From Flavobacterium sp. N502540 (GTDB lineage Bacteria > Bacteroidota > Bacteroidia > Flavobacteriales > Flavobacteriaceae): DNA of 64,000 bases. A program made the translations under genes and the position numbers. How positions within the stretch are numbered: position 1 is the stretch's first letter; the number at the start of each line of letters is the position of its first letter. The stretch is from the NCBI RefSeq assembly GCF_025947365.1, contig NZ_CP110012.1, positions 4,650,001-4,714,000 of the forward strand, given 5' to 3'. The notes under the pieces were generated by a model. The model was not told where the DNA came from. It saw nothing but the letters and a program-made list of their open reading frames with translations, and searched no databases. Below are positions 10,427 through 19,974 of the stretch, one piece after another.

Positions 10427-10486
10427 TTTTAAGTTATTTTTAAGGTAGATTTTAAGGTCTCTTAAAGTCCCGTGATAGCATATTTG
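10427..10486 (+). promoter_or_regulatory. Operator direct repeats and -7-like element for the efflux operon
   Basis: TTTTAAG occurs at 10427-10433, 10438-10444 and 10450-10456, and CTTAAAG at 10461-10467. Starts are spaced 11, 12 and 11 bases apart, one helical turn, as is usual for OmpR-family regulator half-sites. They are followed by CATATTTG at 10479-10486, one mismatch from the Bacteroidota -7 element TAnnTTTG. No good -33 TTG is present, which fits an activator-dependent promoter. Binding by the regulator encoded just upstream is inference. Confidence 0.6.
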
Positions 10487-10506
10487 TATAAATTAAAATT
10501 GATACA

Positions 10507-11751
10507 ATGAGAAAACTCTGTGCATTCCTACTTGTACTTATCGGTCCGGTAGTTTTGGCTCAAAAAACGGTCAGCCTTCAGGACTGTGAAAGCCAATTCC
10601 TTAAAAACAACCTCTTTTTATTGGCATCGCAATATAATATTGATGCTTCAAAAGCATTAACTATTCAGGCCCGAATTTGGGATAACCCGTCATTAACAGC
10701 AGAACTGAATGCGTACAACCCCGAAAGAAATCAGTATTTTGATATTGGAAAACAAGGGCAAAAAGCATTTGGTATCGAGCAATTAATTTATCTGGGAGGA
10801 AAAAAACGCAATGAAATAAAACTGGCACAAACCAATGAACAATTGGCCGAGTTACAGTTCAATGATTTATTGCGAACTTTAAAACTCCAACTTAGAAAGA
10901 GTTTTTACACCGTATATTACAACAAAAAAAGTCTAGAAACTACTGACAACCAGCTGGCGCATATCGAAGATCTGATAAGCTCCTACTCTATACAGGTCGA
11001 AAAAGGTAATATTCCTTTACGAGATCTTGTTCGTCTGCAATCGCTTTACTTAAACTTCAAAAATGAGCGTATGGAAGTGGTTAATGAAAATATCGAAGAA
11101 CAGGGCAACTTAAAATTATTGCTAAACTCTACCGAAAATGTTGTTCCGGAAGTTACTAAGGAAGAGTTTAACAAGTATACCAAAACAATCCCTTTTGATC
11201 TTAAAACATTTCAGGATGAGGCCATTGCAAATCGCCCGGACTATTTAGCCAAACAAAAGGATATCGAAGCCAATGAAATCAATGTAAAATGGCAAAAAGC
11301 ACTATCCGTTCCTGATATCACCGTTGGTGCCACTTACGATCAGCGCAGTGGGGCTTTTAACAGAGAAGCCAATCTGACACTAGGAATTCCACTGCCACTT
11401 TGGAACAAAAACAAAGGAAATATTAAGTATGCGAAAACAATTCTCGAGCAGTCAAAAGTTGAAAAGCAAAATTTTGACCTTCAATTGCAAACCGAAATTA
11501 CAACTGCATGGAACAAATGGGAAGAATCCCGTAAAAACTATGTGATCATAAAACCTACTGTTAATTCAGATTTTGAAGCGGTTTATAAAGGAATCTTAAC
11601 CAATTTCCAGAAACGAAATATCAGTTTATTAGAATTTACCGATTTTATGGAAAGTTACAATCAGGCTTCTGTTCAGGTAAATGAACTCAAGAAAAAAGTA
11701 ATCCTTTCGGGTGAAGAACTAAATAGTACCATCAACAAAGACTTATTCTAA
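10507..11751 (+). CDS. TolC-like outer membrane efflux protein (CzcC/CusC type)
   Basis: The 414-residue protein carries a signal peptide ending in VLAQ and two outer-membrane-efflux-protein repeats. These are long helices rich in Q, N, E and K (for example QTNEQLAELQFNDLL and QNFDLQLQTEITTAWNKW) and beta segments such as LTLGIPLPLWNKNKGN, which is typical of CzcC-type proteins. It would form the trimeric outer membrane channel of the tripartite pump. It is the first structural gene after the regulator-binding region, and the adaptor gene follows after 11 bases. Confidence 0.9.
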   Translation: MRKLCAFLLVLIGPVVLAQKTVSLQDCESQFLKNNLFLLASQYNIDASKALTIQARIWDNPSLTAELNAYNPERNQYFDIGKQGQKAFGIEQLIYLGGKKRNEIKLAQTNEQLAELQFNDLLRTLKLQLRKSFYTVYYNKKSLETTDNQLAHIEDLISSYSIQVEKGNIPLRDLVRLQSLYLNFKNERMEVVNENIEEQGNLKLLLNSTENVVPEVTKEEFNKYTKTIPFDLKTFQDEAIANRPDYLAKQKDIEANEINVKWQKALSVPDITVGATYDQRSGAFNREANLTLGIPLPLWNKNKGNIKYAKTILEQSKVEKQNFDLQLQTEITTAWNKWEESRKNYVIIKPTVNSDFEAVYKGILTNFQKRNISLLEFTDFMESYNQASVQVNELKKKVILSGEELNSTINKDLF

Positions 11752-11762
11752 AATTAAATAAA

Positions 11763-12848
11763 ATGAAATATAAACTACTAATAGGGATTGTTCTCGTAAG
11801 TTTATCAGTCCTAAGCTGCAAAAAAGAAGTTGAAAACCCAAGCACTAATACCTCTTTTGCTTTAAGCGAATCGATGCTAAAAACGACTACTACGGCCGAA
11901 GCGAAAACACAACCGGTAAAAAATGTGTTGAGCTTTTACGGAAAAATTACGGCTGATAATAACAAAATGATTGATGTTTATCCTCTCGTTGGCGGAAACG
12001 TAATCAAAGTAAATGTCGAACTCGGAGATTATGTTCGTAAAGGTCAGGTTTTGGCCACCATAAAAAGTACTGATATTGCTGATTTTGAAAAACAATCCAT
12101 TGATGCCAAAAATGATTTATTGGTTGCTAAAAATCATCTGAAAGTAGCTCAGGAATTATTTGACGGAAAATTAAACTCTGAAAGTGATGTCCTTCAGGCG
12201 AAATCAGAAGTAAATAAAGCGCAATCGCAATTGAGTAAAGTTCAGGAAACCTACAAAATTTACAATATCAAAGCAGGTTCTATTTACGAAGTAACTGCCC
12301 CAATTAGTGGCTTTATCATTCAAAAAAGCATTAATCAAGACATGTTATTGCGAAATGACCGCTCCGAAAACATCTTTGATATTGCCGAAATCAGTGAAGT
12401 TTGGGCGTTAGCCAACATCAACGAAATTGATATCAACAAAGTAAAACTGGGCATCGATGCTGACGTAACCACGCTAAGTTATCCTGATAAAGTTTTCAAA
12501 GGAAAAGTAGATAAAATCTTTAATGTGATTGATCCCGAAACTAAAGCCATGCAGGCACGTATAAAATTGGAGAATCCCGGGTACATGTTAAAACCTGATA
12601 TGAACGCAAATATTAAGCTATCGTATAGTGAAAGTAACTCCATGATAGCGGTACCCAGTAAAGCGATTGTTTTTGATAAGAGCAAAAACTTTGTCATGAT
12701 TTTCAAAGACCGCAACAACATTGAGACCAGACAAGTTGACATTTACAGAGTTGTTGGCGATGTGACCTATATTTCTAAAGGCTTAAAAGACAACGAAAAA
12801 GTAATTACCAACAATCAGTTATTTATTTATCGCGCTCTAAACGAATAA
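11763..12848 (+). CDS. RND efflux periplasmic adaptor lipoprotein (CzcB/CusB type)
   Basis: The 361-residue protein has a lipoprotein signal with the lipobox LSVLSC (C19). It is followed by a barrel-sandwich/lipoyl-like hybrid domain (VYPLVGGNVIKVNVELGDYVRKGQVLATI), a coiled-coil hairpin (about 110-165) and a beta-barrel domain (VWALANINEIDINKVKLG onward). This is the membrane-fusion-protein plan that links the inner-membrane pump to the TolC-like channel. The porin-like gene starts four bases after its stop, so the genes are co-transcribed. Confidence 0.92.
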   Translation: MKYKLLIGIVLVSLSVLSCKKEVENPSTNTSFALSESMLKTTTTAEAKTQPVKNVLSFYGKITADNNKMIDVYPLVGGNVIKVNVELGDYVRKGQVLATIKSTDIADFEKQSIDAKNDLLVAKNHLKVAQELFDGKLNSESDVLQAKSEVNKAQSQLSKVQETYKIYNIKAGSIYEVTAPISGFIIQKSINQDMLLRNDRSENIFDIAEISEVWALANINEIDINKVKLGIDADVTTLSYPDKVFKGKVDKIFNVIDPETKAMQARIKLENPGYMLKPDMNANIKLSYSESNSMIAVPSKAIVFDKSKNFVMIFKDRNNIETRQVDIYRVVGDVTYISKGLKDNEKVITNNQLFIYRALNE

Positions 12849-12852
12849 ATAT

Positions 12853-14118
12853 ATGGAGAAATCTGTAAAAATATTGAGTTTTGCCACACTATTCATTTCA
12901 ACTCTATCCTTTTCGCAAGAAACAGATTCGATTCGAAAATATAGTCTGGGTTTTCAAATGACGTCGATATACCAGTATCACCCGGCTTTTCATGCTAATT
13001 ATTCCGGTACCAATAGTATGTCTCCTAAAGAAGAAGGCGCTTTATCCTTAACATCAACCTTATACCTGGATGTTCCGCTCTGGAAAGGAGCTACCATGAC
13101 TTTTAACCCTGAAATGTCAGGAGGTGAAGGCTTATCGCAAGCGAGAGGATTGGGAGGCTTTCCAAATGGAGAAACCTTTAGAATTGGAGATACAAAACCT
13201 GTTGTTTATGTGGCAAGAATGCTTTTAGAACAAAAGTTTCAATTTAAAAACAACCGATCATTACAACTGGTTTTCGGAAAATTTGGGCTAGCCGACTATT
13301 TTGACAATAGCTCCTACTCGCACGATCCCAGAACACAGTTTTTAAATTGGGCATTAATGACACATGGAGCTTGGGATTATGCCGCAAACACTCGAGGATA
13401 TACAGATGGATTGTATGCTAATTATCAATTTGACTCCTGGCAGGTAAGAGCTTCTATAAGTGCTTTGCCTACTTATGCGAACGGGCCAAATGTCGAATTC
13501 GGTTTTAAAAATTCCAACGCAATAAACGTTGAAATTGAAAAACAGCTCGTCTTTAAAAATAATGATACGGCAACCTTAAAACTATTAGGTTTTCGAAATG
13601 TTGCAGGAATGGGGAATTACGACGAGGCCAATTCAAATTTTATAACAATGCCCGACATAAAAAGTACCAGACAAAATGGACGTACCAAATATGGTATTGG
13701 TTTAAACATGGATTATACACACGGAGATACTTGGGGATTGTTTGCCCGAATGAGCTATAATGACGGTAAAAATGAAACCTGGGCCTTTACTGAAATTGAC
13801 CGATCGGCACAGTTAGGAATGCATTTGAACGGAAAGATGTGGAACCGAAATAAAGATTTTGCCGGTATTGCTATAGTCGCTAACGGATTATCCAATTCGC
13901 ATAAACAATATCAAAGACTTGGCGGAGATGGTTTCATGATCGGTGATGGTGCTTTAAACTACGGTATAGAACAAATTGCAGAAGTTTTCTATTCGTTCTT
14001 AATACCCAATACTCATATTACGCTTTCGCCGGATTATCAGTTCGCCATCAATCCTGCCTATAATAAAGACCGAGGCCCGGTACAGTTTTTCGCCTTGCGC
14101 TTTCATACAGAATTCTAA
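12853..14118 (+). CDS. OprB-like outer membrane porin within the efflux operon
   Basis: The 421-residue protein has a signal peptide ending in LSFSQ and then many short amphipathic beta strands rich in aromatic residues, ending in an aromatic residue (FALRFHTEF), typical of an outer membrane barrel. Motifs such as FGKFGLADYFDNSSYSHDPR, FLNWALM and GIEQIAEVFYSF match carbohydrate-selective porin (OprB-like) relatives in Bacteroidota. It lies four bases after the adaptor gene and before the RND pump gene. It may be an accessory outer membrane component of the metal-export system, but its substrate is unknown. Confidence 0.75.
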   Translation: MEKSVKILSFATLFISTLSFSQETDSIRKYSLGFQMTSIYQYHPAFHANYSGTNSMSPKEEGALSLTSTLYLDVPLWKGATMTFNPEMSGGEGLSQARGLGGFPNGETFRIGDTKPVVYVARMLLEQKFQFKNNRSLQLVFGKFGLADYFDNSSYSHDPRTQFLNWALMTHGAWDYAANTRGYTDGLYANYQFDSWQVRASISALPTYANGPNVEFGFKNSNAINVEIEKQLVFKNNDTATLKLLGFRNVAGMGNYDEANSNFITMPDIKSTRQNGRTKYGIGLNMDYTHGDTWGLFARMSYNDGKNETWAFTEIDRSAQLGMHLNGKMWNRNKDFAGIAIVANGLSNSHKQYQRLGGDGFMIGDGALNYGIEQIAEVFYSFLIPNTHITLSPDYQFAINPAYNKDRGPVQFFALRFHTEF

Positions 14119-14138
14119 CCGGAAAAATATCATATAAA

Positions 14139-14157
14139 ATGCTTCAGAAAGAAGCAT
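14139..14157 (+). other. Small hairpin between porin and pump genes
   Basis: ATGCTTC and GAAGCAT form a perfect 7-bp stem with a 5-base loop. No T-run follows, so it is more likely an mRNA processing or stability element, or chance, than a terminator inside the operon. Confidence 0.35.
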
Positions 14158-14194
14158 CATAAATAAAAATTCATCCTTAAAAAGACTTTTTAAA

Positions 14195-17100
14195 ATGAAC
14201 AAATTCATAAGAAACATTATAGCTTTCTCCCTAAAAAACAAGGCATTTACTTTTTTCTGGGTGGGATTATTGGCCGTAGCAGGATTCATTTCTTTCAAGA
14301 ATATGCCAATCGATGCTTTCCCGGACGTAACCAATACTCAAATTATTATCATTACACAATGGAATGGGAAAAGTGCCGAAGAAGTAGAACGTTTTGTAAC
14401 CTCGCCTATCGAGATCTCGATGAACTCGGTACAAAAGAAAACCAGCGTTCGCAGTATTACAATGTTTGGTCTGTCCGTGATCAAAATTATTTTTGACGAT
14501 GGAGTCGATGATACTTTTGCGCGTCTTCAGGTCAATAATTTACTAAAAAATGTCTCTCTTCCCGACGATGTAGAACCGGATGTTCAGCCGCCTTATGGTC
14601 CAACCGGTGAGATTTTCAGATATATCGTAAAAAGTGACAGTAGAGACAGTAGAGAATTGTTAACTTATCAAAACTGGGTAATAGACAAACAATTACGTTC
14701 TGTTCCTGGTGTTGCCGATCTAAACGTTTTTGGAGGGCAAACTAAAACCTACGAAGTTGGAGTTGATCCGATAAAATTAGCCAAATACAACATTACACCA
14801 CTTCAGGTTTATAATGCTGTAAATGGTGGCAACCTGAATGTTGGTGGTGACATCATCGAAAAAAATGGTCAGGCCTTTGTTGTTCGTGGAGTTGGTCTTT
14901 TAAAATCGATTCAGGATCTCGAAAATATTATTGTAGACGATGCTAACGGAAATCCTATTTTAGTCAAGAACTTAGCCACAGTTTATGAAAGTGCGATGCC
15001 AAGAGTCGGGCAAACCGGTTTAGCCAAGAACGATGATGTTGTTGAAGGAATTATCGTCATGAGAAAAGGCGAAAATCCTCAGGAAACTTTAGCTTTAATT
15101 AAGGCCAAAATACAAGATCTGAACGATAATGTTCTCCCAAAAGACATCAAATTAGTAACGTTTTATGATCGTGATAATCTGATGAACTTTACGACCGAAA
15201 CCGTTATGCATAACTTATTTGAAGGAATCATTCTGGTTACCTGCGTCGTATTTCTTTTTATGGCCGACTGGAGGACAACTTTTACGGTTTCAATTGTTAT
15301 TCCACTTTCCTTATTATTTGCTTTCTTATGTCTTAAAATGATGGGAATGAGTGCTAACCTGTTGAGTTTAGGTGCAGTCGATTTCGGAATTATTATCGAT
15401 GGTGCTGTAGTGATGGTCGAAGGGCTATTCGTCGTCTTAGATCATCGGGCACATCAACTGGGAATGACGGCCTACAATAAAATAGCAAAAGGAAGTCTGA
15501 TTAAAAAAACCGGAGCAGAAATGGGTAAAGCCATATTCTTCTCTAAGTTAATTATTATCACAGCCCTGCTCCCTATATTCTCTTTCCAGAAAGTAGAAGG
15601 AAAAATGTTCTCACCTTTGGCGTACACCCTTGGTTTTGCTTTAATGGGAGCCTTGCTGTTTACGCTAACATTAGTGCCTGTTTTATCACATATTTTATTG
15701 AATAAGAATGTGAAAGAAAAAAACAATCCGTTTGTTAATTTCTGGGATCGAATAGTGAGTAAAGGTTTTGCATGGACTTTCAAACACAAGGTAAAAGCAC
15801 TTGTAGGATCTATAGCGCTTTTAGTAACGGTTTTCTTCTCGGCTACCTTTTTAGGAACCGAATTTTTGCCACAATTAAATGAAGGGGCTTTATGGGTCAC
15901 AGCCGAATTGCCTATGAGTACATCATTACCTGAAAGTGTTAAAACTGCCGCGATGATCCGAAAAGATTTAGAGAGTTTTCCTGAAGTTAAAAATGTTTTG
16001 TCGCAAACCGGAAGAAGTAACGACGGAACAGATCCGAATGGCTTTGGGTTTATACAGCTTCAGGTGGATTTACTGCCAAAATCAGAATGGAAGCGAAAAA
16101 TAACAATGGACGAACTAATTAACGAAATGGACGATAAATTAAGAGTTCATCAGGGAATTACGTATAACTACTCGCAGCCCGTAATTGATAACGTAGCCGA
16201 ATCTGTTGCCGGTTTTAAAGCCTCGAATGCCGTAAAAATTTATGGAGATGATCTTGACAAACTGGATGAACTATCAAATGAAGTCCTGGCACAGATCAAA
16301 AACATCCCGGGTATTAAAGATGCCGGAATTCTTCGAAATGTTGGACAGCCTGAAATCAGTGTTGTTCTGGACAGAGATAAAATGGCTGCTTACGGTGTAA
16401 CCTTAAGTGATGCGCAGGCCGTTCTGGAATTGGCTTTTGGAGGAAAAACAGCTACTCAAAAATATGAAGACGACAAAAAATTTGATGTGAGAGTACGTTT
16501 TTCAAAAGAATATCGTAAAGATGAGAATGATATTGCCGAACTTAAAGTTCCAACCATTAGTGGAATTAAAATTCCGTTAAAAGAAATATCAGATTTAAAA
16601 ACGATAACCGGTCCTGCTTTTATCTATCGAGATAATACCAAACGTTTTATTGGGGTAAAATTCTCGGTACGTGATCGGGATCTGGGAAGTACCATTGCCG
16701 AAGCACAGGCAAAAGTAGCTAAACTGAAACTTCCAATAGGTTATACTGTTGGCTGGACAGGGGAATTTGAAAATCAGGTTCGTGCCAGTGCCAGATTGGC
16801 TCAGGTGGTACCGATCAGTTTAATTGGGATATTTGTGCTCTTATTCATTCTGTTTGGAAATATTAAAGATTCGCTTTTGGTCCTGGCCAATGTTCCGTTC
16901 GCCATTATTGGCGGAATCATTGCCCTTCATCTTACCCGAATGAATTTTGGAATCTCTGCCGGTGTTGGTTTTATTGCATTACTGGGAATCTGTATTCAAA
17001 ACGGTGTGATTCTGATCTCTGAATTCCATCACAATTTAAAAGCGAAATTCTCCCTCGAAGAATCCATTTTTATGGGAGTAAAAGCCCGAACAAGAGCTGT

Positions 17101-17293
17101 TGTGATGACTGCGTTGATGGCTTCGATAGGTTTAATGCCGGCCGCCATTTCTACCGGAATTGGTTCTGAATCACAAAAACCACTCGCAATTGTAATCATT
17201 GGAGGTTTAATTACGGCAACGATTCTGACCCTTTTGGTATTTCCGATAATCTTCTGGGTATTCAACCGCAAAAAACACGTTCCTATTGAGTAA
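14195..17293 (+). CDS. CzcA/CusA-family heavy-metal efflux RND pump
   Basis: The 1032-residue protein has the length and twelve-TM plan of HME-family RND transporters. TM1 is near residues 16-33 and a large periplasmic loop carries FPDVTNTQI and TSPIEISMN motifs. TM4 contains the proton-relay motif DFGIIIDGAVVMVEG with D396, D402 and E409. A second half (from about residue 510) repeats the plan, ending with VVIIGGLITATILTLLVFP. It exports metal cations from cytosol or periplasm through the adaptor and TolC-like channel by proton antiport. The residue after E409 is G rather than the N often found. The metal cannot be assigned with certainty; Cu/Ag or Zn/Co/Cd are the usual choices. Confidence 0.93.
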   Translation: MNKFIRNIIAFSLKNKAFTFFWVGLLAVAGFISFKNMPIDAFPDVTNTQIIIITQWNGKSAEEVERFVTSPIEISMNSVQKKTSVRSITMFGLSVIKIIFDDGVDDTFARLQVNNLLKNVSLPDDVEPDVQPPYGPTGEIFRYIVKSDSRDSRELLTYQNWVIDKQLRSVPGVADLNVFGGQTKTYEVGVDPIKLAKYNITPLQVYNAVNGGNLNVGGDIIEKNGQAFVVRGVGLLKSIQDLENIIVDDANGNPILVKNLATVYESAMPRVGQTGLAKNDDVVEGIIVMRKGENPQETLALIKAKIQDLNDNVLPKDIKLVTFYDRDNLMNFTTETVMHNLFEGIILVTCVVFLFMADWRTTFTVSIVIPLSLLFAFLCLKMMGMSANLLSLGAVDFGIIIDGAVVMVEGLFVVLDHRAHQLGMTAYNKIAKGSLIKKTGAEMGKAIFFSKLIIITALLPIFSFQKVEGKMFSPLAYTLGFALMGALLFTLTLVPVLSHILLNKNVKEKNNPFVNFWDRIVSKGFAWTFKHKVKALVGSIALLVTVFFSATFLGTEFLPQLNEGALWVTAELPMSTSLPESVKTAAMIRKDLESFPEVKNVLSQTGRSNDGTDPNGFGFIQLQVDLLPKSEWKRKITMDELINEMDDKLRVHQGITYNYSQPVIDNVAESVAGFKASNAVKIYGDDLDKLDELSNEVLAQIKNIPGIKDAGILRNVGQPEISVVLDRDKMAAYGVTLSDAQAVLELAFGGKTATQKYEDDKKFDVRVRFSKEYRKDENDIAELKVPTISGIKIPLKEISDLKTITGPAFIYRDNTKRFIGVKFSVRDRDLGSTIAEAQAKVAKLKLPIGYTVGWTGEFENQVRASARLAQVVPISLIGIFVLLFILFGNIKDSLLVLANVPFAIIGGIIALHLTRMNFGISAGVGFIALLGICIQNGVILISEFHHNLKAKFSLEESIFMGVKARTRAVVMTALMASIGLMPAAISTGIGSESQKPLAIVIIGGLITATILTLLVFPIIFWVFNRKKHVPIE

Positions 17294-17349
17294 AAACATT
17301 GAAGATAGATTAATTGGTTAAATTAATTTGATTAAGTTTTAGCGAAGAA

Positions 17350-17379
17350 AGCATCATTATTTTTAATGGTGCTTTTTTT
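17350..17379 (+). terminator. Terminator of the metal-efflux operon
   Basis: AGCATCATTA pairs with TAATGGTGCT (one G-T pair) and is followed directly by a T-run on the plus strand. It lies about 60 bases after the pump gene stop. The spacer beyond it contains a degenerate TCTGTGG/TTTGTGG-type short repeat (about 17430-17460) and no gene. Confidence 0.8.
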
Positions 17380-17494
17380 AATCATTTCAGGAAAAGAAAC
17401 GCTCCTCCTTTCATTAAGATCATTTTAAATCTCTGTGGTGCTCTGTGTGGCTTTGTGGAATAATAAAAACAAGACAGCACCCCTATAAAATGAA

Positions 17495-17524
17495 AAACGA
17501 CCTACTGCTCAAAGAAGGTCGTTT
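17495..17524 (-). terminator. Terminator of the ankyrin gene
   Basis: AAACGACCT at 17495-17503 pairs perfectly with AGGTCGTTT at 17516-17524. On the minus strand it is followed by a T-rich run, 40 bases beyond the ankyrin gene stop. Confidence 0.75.
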
Positions 17525-17563
17525 CATATACTAACTCAAAACTAGATTTAAACTTTTAAACTC

Positions 17564-17944
17564 TTATCTTAAATCTTTTAAAATGGCTATAGCTTCTGTC
17601 GCATTAGATAATTGTGCATATTTTAAAGCGGTAAAACCTTTCTCATTTTTAACAGACACATCAGCGCCCTTTTCTAATAATACTTTCAAAATATCTACTT
17701 TATTATAACGTGCTGCAATCATCAGAGGTGATAAACCTTCTGACATCTCGTTTACGTCAGCTCCATATTCTAATAATTTTTTAACGAAATCTAAATCTCC
17801 TTTACTAACCGCCACATTTAATGGTGTTGAAAAGCTATTTACGATCTCTAATTGTGGTTTCACAACTGCTGTGTGATTTGATGCCATTGAAACATTTGCA
17901 AATGCTACTAAAGCTACTCCTAAATAAACGATTGAATTTTTCAT
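17564..17944 (-). CDS. Small exported ankyrin-repeat protein
   Basis: The 126-residue protein has a signal peptide (MKNSIVYLGVALVAFANVSMA) and three ankyrin repeats. The consensus is clear: TPLNVAVSKGDLDFVKKLLEYGADVN, then SPLMIAARYNKVDILKVLLEKGADV, then FTALKYAQLSN. It is probably a periplasmic protein-binding scaffold with no enzymatic residues. It stands alone, with its own terminator, and is divergent from the SRPBCC gene across a 358-base spacer. The partner is unknown. Confidence 0.85.
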   Translation of the reverse strand: MKNSIVYLGVALVAFANVSMASNHTAVVKPQLEIVNSFSTPLNVAVSKGDLDFVKKLLEYGADVNEMSEGLSPLMIAARYNKVDILKVLLEKGADVSVKNEKGFTALKYAQLSNATEAIAILKDLR

Positions 17945-18302
17945 AATGATTGATTTTTTAATTGATTGATTGATGATGATTTTTAAATTCTTTGTAAAGG
18001 TAATTTATTTTCATGTATTATGCATAACAAAGTACCATGTTTTAACTAATTCTTAACATTCAATTAATATAAGCTCTTTAAAATAATTTGAATGTTAATT
18101 GTCTGCTTTCTTAATAGACGCAGGAAGATTCGATTTGTTACAGTTTACAGAAAAAAAATATAAAAAATCTTATTATTTTTTTTCATGGCATTAAATACGA
18201 AGCGTAACTTTTTTAACTTTACGAAACAAAAAACTCTGCAAACAAAGGTGTTACACTTTTAATTACAGAAAAGAAAAAACTAACAACCTAAAACCACAAA
18301 TT
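17945..18302. other. Divergent AT-rich intergenic region
   Basis: This 358-base spacer carries the promoters of two divergent genes. Nothing in it looks coding. GATT-type short direct repeats precede the ankyrin start (about 17946-17975). A -7-like TACCTTTA is present on the minus strand near 18000, but its distance from the nearest TTTG is too long for a confident promoter call. Confidence 0.4.
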
Positions 18303-18842
18303 ATGAAGATCCTAAAAAGAATTCTAATTATTTTAATCCTGATTGTTGCTATCGTCCTGATTGCGGCTAATTTTATGCCTAAAACTTATGCTATAGAAAG
18401 AGAGATTACCATCAACAAACCAGTTGACAGTGTCTTTAAATATGTCAGATCTTTAAAAAATCAAAATGAATTTAGTGTTTGGGCCAATCTAGATCCCAAA
18501 ATGAAATCTACTTATACAGGAACCGATGGAGATGTTGGATCAGTATCTGCCTGGGAAAGCACAGTAAAAGAAGTTGGTGAAGGAGAACAGGAAATCACAA
18601 AAATAACGGAAGGAAAACGAATTGACTTTGCCTTACGTTTCAAAAAGCCAATGGACGATACTGCTGTAGGTTTTATGTCAACGGAGACCGCTCCGGGAAA
18701 TCAGACTAAAGTAAAATGGGGAATCAGCGGTGTTATTCCTTATCCAATGAACATTATGCTGCCAATGATGAAAATGGACCAAATGATTGGCAATGACCTG
18801 CAAAAAGGTTTGGAAAACTTAAAAGCCAAAATGGAAGAATAA
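18303..18842 (+). CDS. Membrane-anchored SRPBCC (polyketide cyclase/START-like) protein
   Basis: The 179-residue protein has one N-terminal membrane helix (about 5-26, LIILILIVAIVLIAANF) and then a single SRPBCC fold: an IEREITINKPVDSVFKYVRSL opening strand-helix, central strands with a GSVSAWEST turn, and a C-terminal helix (DQMIGNDLQKGLENLKAKME). Such proteins bind hydrophobic ligands in a deep pocket; the ligand here is unknown. It is a single gene ending at a strong terminator shared with convergent purC. Confidence 0.85.
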   Translation: MKILKRILIILILIVAIVLIAANFMPKTYAIEREITINKPVDSVFKYVRSLKNQNEFSVWANLDPKMKSTYTGTDGDVGSVSAWESTVKEVGEGEQEITKITEGKRIDFALRFKKPMDDTAVGFMSTETAPGNQTKVKWGISGVIPYPMNIMLPMMKMDQMIGNDLQKGLENLKAKMEE

Positions 18843-18868
18843 AATTTATCGAATCCTTTTTATATAAC

Positions 18869-18901
18869 AAACCCGACAGGTCTTTAAAATCTGTCGGGTT
18901 T
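18869..18901. terminator. Strong hairpin between SRPBCC gene and purC
   Basis: AAACCCGACAG and CTGTCGGGTTT form a perfect 11-bp GC-rich stem with an 11-base loop between two convergent genes. The position suits bidirectional termination. Confidence 0.8.
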
Positions 18902-18926
18902 AGTAATATGGTCGGTATAAAAATTA

Positions 18927-19880
18927 TTATTTTCCTGAAAGATACTCTAATACATTTTTATCGATACGCTGATCAATATTATCGATATCAGCTTTTACAA
19001 ACTTTTCTCCCAAAATATTTTCATACAATTCGATGTATCGCTCCGAAACAGACTGAATGTATTCATCTGACATATCAGGAATTTGCTGTCCTTCCTGCCC
19101 CTGAAAACCATTTTCGATCAACCAACGACGTACAAACTCTTTTGACAATTGTTTTTGCTCCTCTCCTTTTTCTTGTCTTTCCTTGTATCCCTCAGCATAA
19201 AAGTAACGGGAAGAATCCGGTGTATGAATTTCGTCAATTAAAACGATCACACCTTCTTTTGTTTTTCCGAACTCATATTTAGTATCTACCAAAATCAAAC
19301 CACGGCTTGCCGCAATTTCAGTACCTCTCTGAAACAGAGCACGGGTGTATTTTTCTAAAACAAGGTAATCTTCTTCAGAAACAATTCCCTTTGCCAGAAT
19401 ATCTTCGCGTGAAATATCTTCATCATGAGAACCGTTATCTGCTTTTGTAGTAGGTGTAATAATAGGCTCCGGAAATTTATCGTTTTCTTTTAACCCTTCT
19501 GCCATTGTAACGCCGCAAATTTGTCTTTTTCCGGCTGCATATTCACGTGCAGCGTGTCCTGAAACATAACCACGAATCACCATTTCAACTTTAAAAGGCT
19601 CACATAAATGTCCCACAGCTACATTTGGATCCGGAGTTGCAATCAGCCAGTTTGGTACAATATCCTGAGTTAACTCCATAAACTTTGTAGCAATCTGATT
19701 CAAAATTTGTCCTTTATACGGAATTCCCTTTGGTAAAACTACATCAAAAGCCGAAAGTCTGTCGGTTGCTACCATTACTAAAAGATCGTCATTGATGTTG
19801 TAAACCTCTCTTACTTTTCCTCTATAAACCGATTTCTGATTTGGGAAACTGAAGTTTGTAGTTGTGATTGTATTACTCAT
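18927..19880 (-). CDS. purC: Phosphoribosylaminoimidazole-succinocarboxamide synthase
   Basis: The 317-residue enzyme joins CAIR and aspartate using ATP to make SAICAR in purine biosynthesis. It belongs to the longer, yeast-like class. Recognisable motifs are the YRGKVREVY nucleotide loop, [13 protein letters not shown], the signature [24 protein letters not shown], and the second signature [11 protein letters not shown] with the [14 protein letters not shown] segment that follows. It is cytosolic and appears monocistronic. A TAAATTTG element on the minus strand at 19912-19919 matches the TAnnTTTG -7 consensus, although no -33 element is at the right distance. Confidence 0.96.
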   Translation of the reverse strand: MSNTITTTNFSFPNQKSVYRGKVREVYNINDDLLVMVATDRLSAFDVVLPKGIPYKGQILNQIATKFMELTQDIVPNWLIATPDPNVAVGHLCEPFKVEMVIRGYVSGHAAREYAAGKRQICGVTMAEGLKENDKFPEPIITPTTKADNGSHDEDISREDILAKGIVSEEDYLVLEKYTRALFQRGTEIAASRGLILVDTKYEFGKTKEGVIVLIDEIHTPDSSRYFYAEGYKERQEKGEEQKQLSKEFVRRWLIENGFQGQEGQQIPDMSDEYIQSVSERYIELYENILGEKFVKADIDNIDQRIDKNVLEYLSGK

Positions 19881-19939
19881 TGTCTAGTGTTGTGTTGTTT
19901 TTTTATGAATGCAAATTTAAAACTAATTAAAAGAAAAAA

Positions 19940-19957
19940 AGAACCTATTCAGATTCT
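19940..19957 (-). terminator. Hairpin terminator after the GNAT gene
   Basis: On the minus strand a short stem (AGAATC pairing with GGTTCT, with one G-U pair) is followed by a T-run. It separates the GNAT gene from purC downstream on the same strand. Confidence 0.6.
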
Positions 19958-19974
19958 TTTTTTTAGTCACGGTC

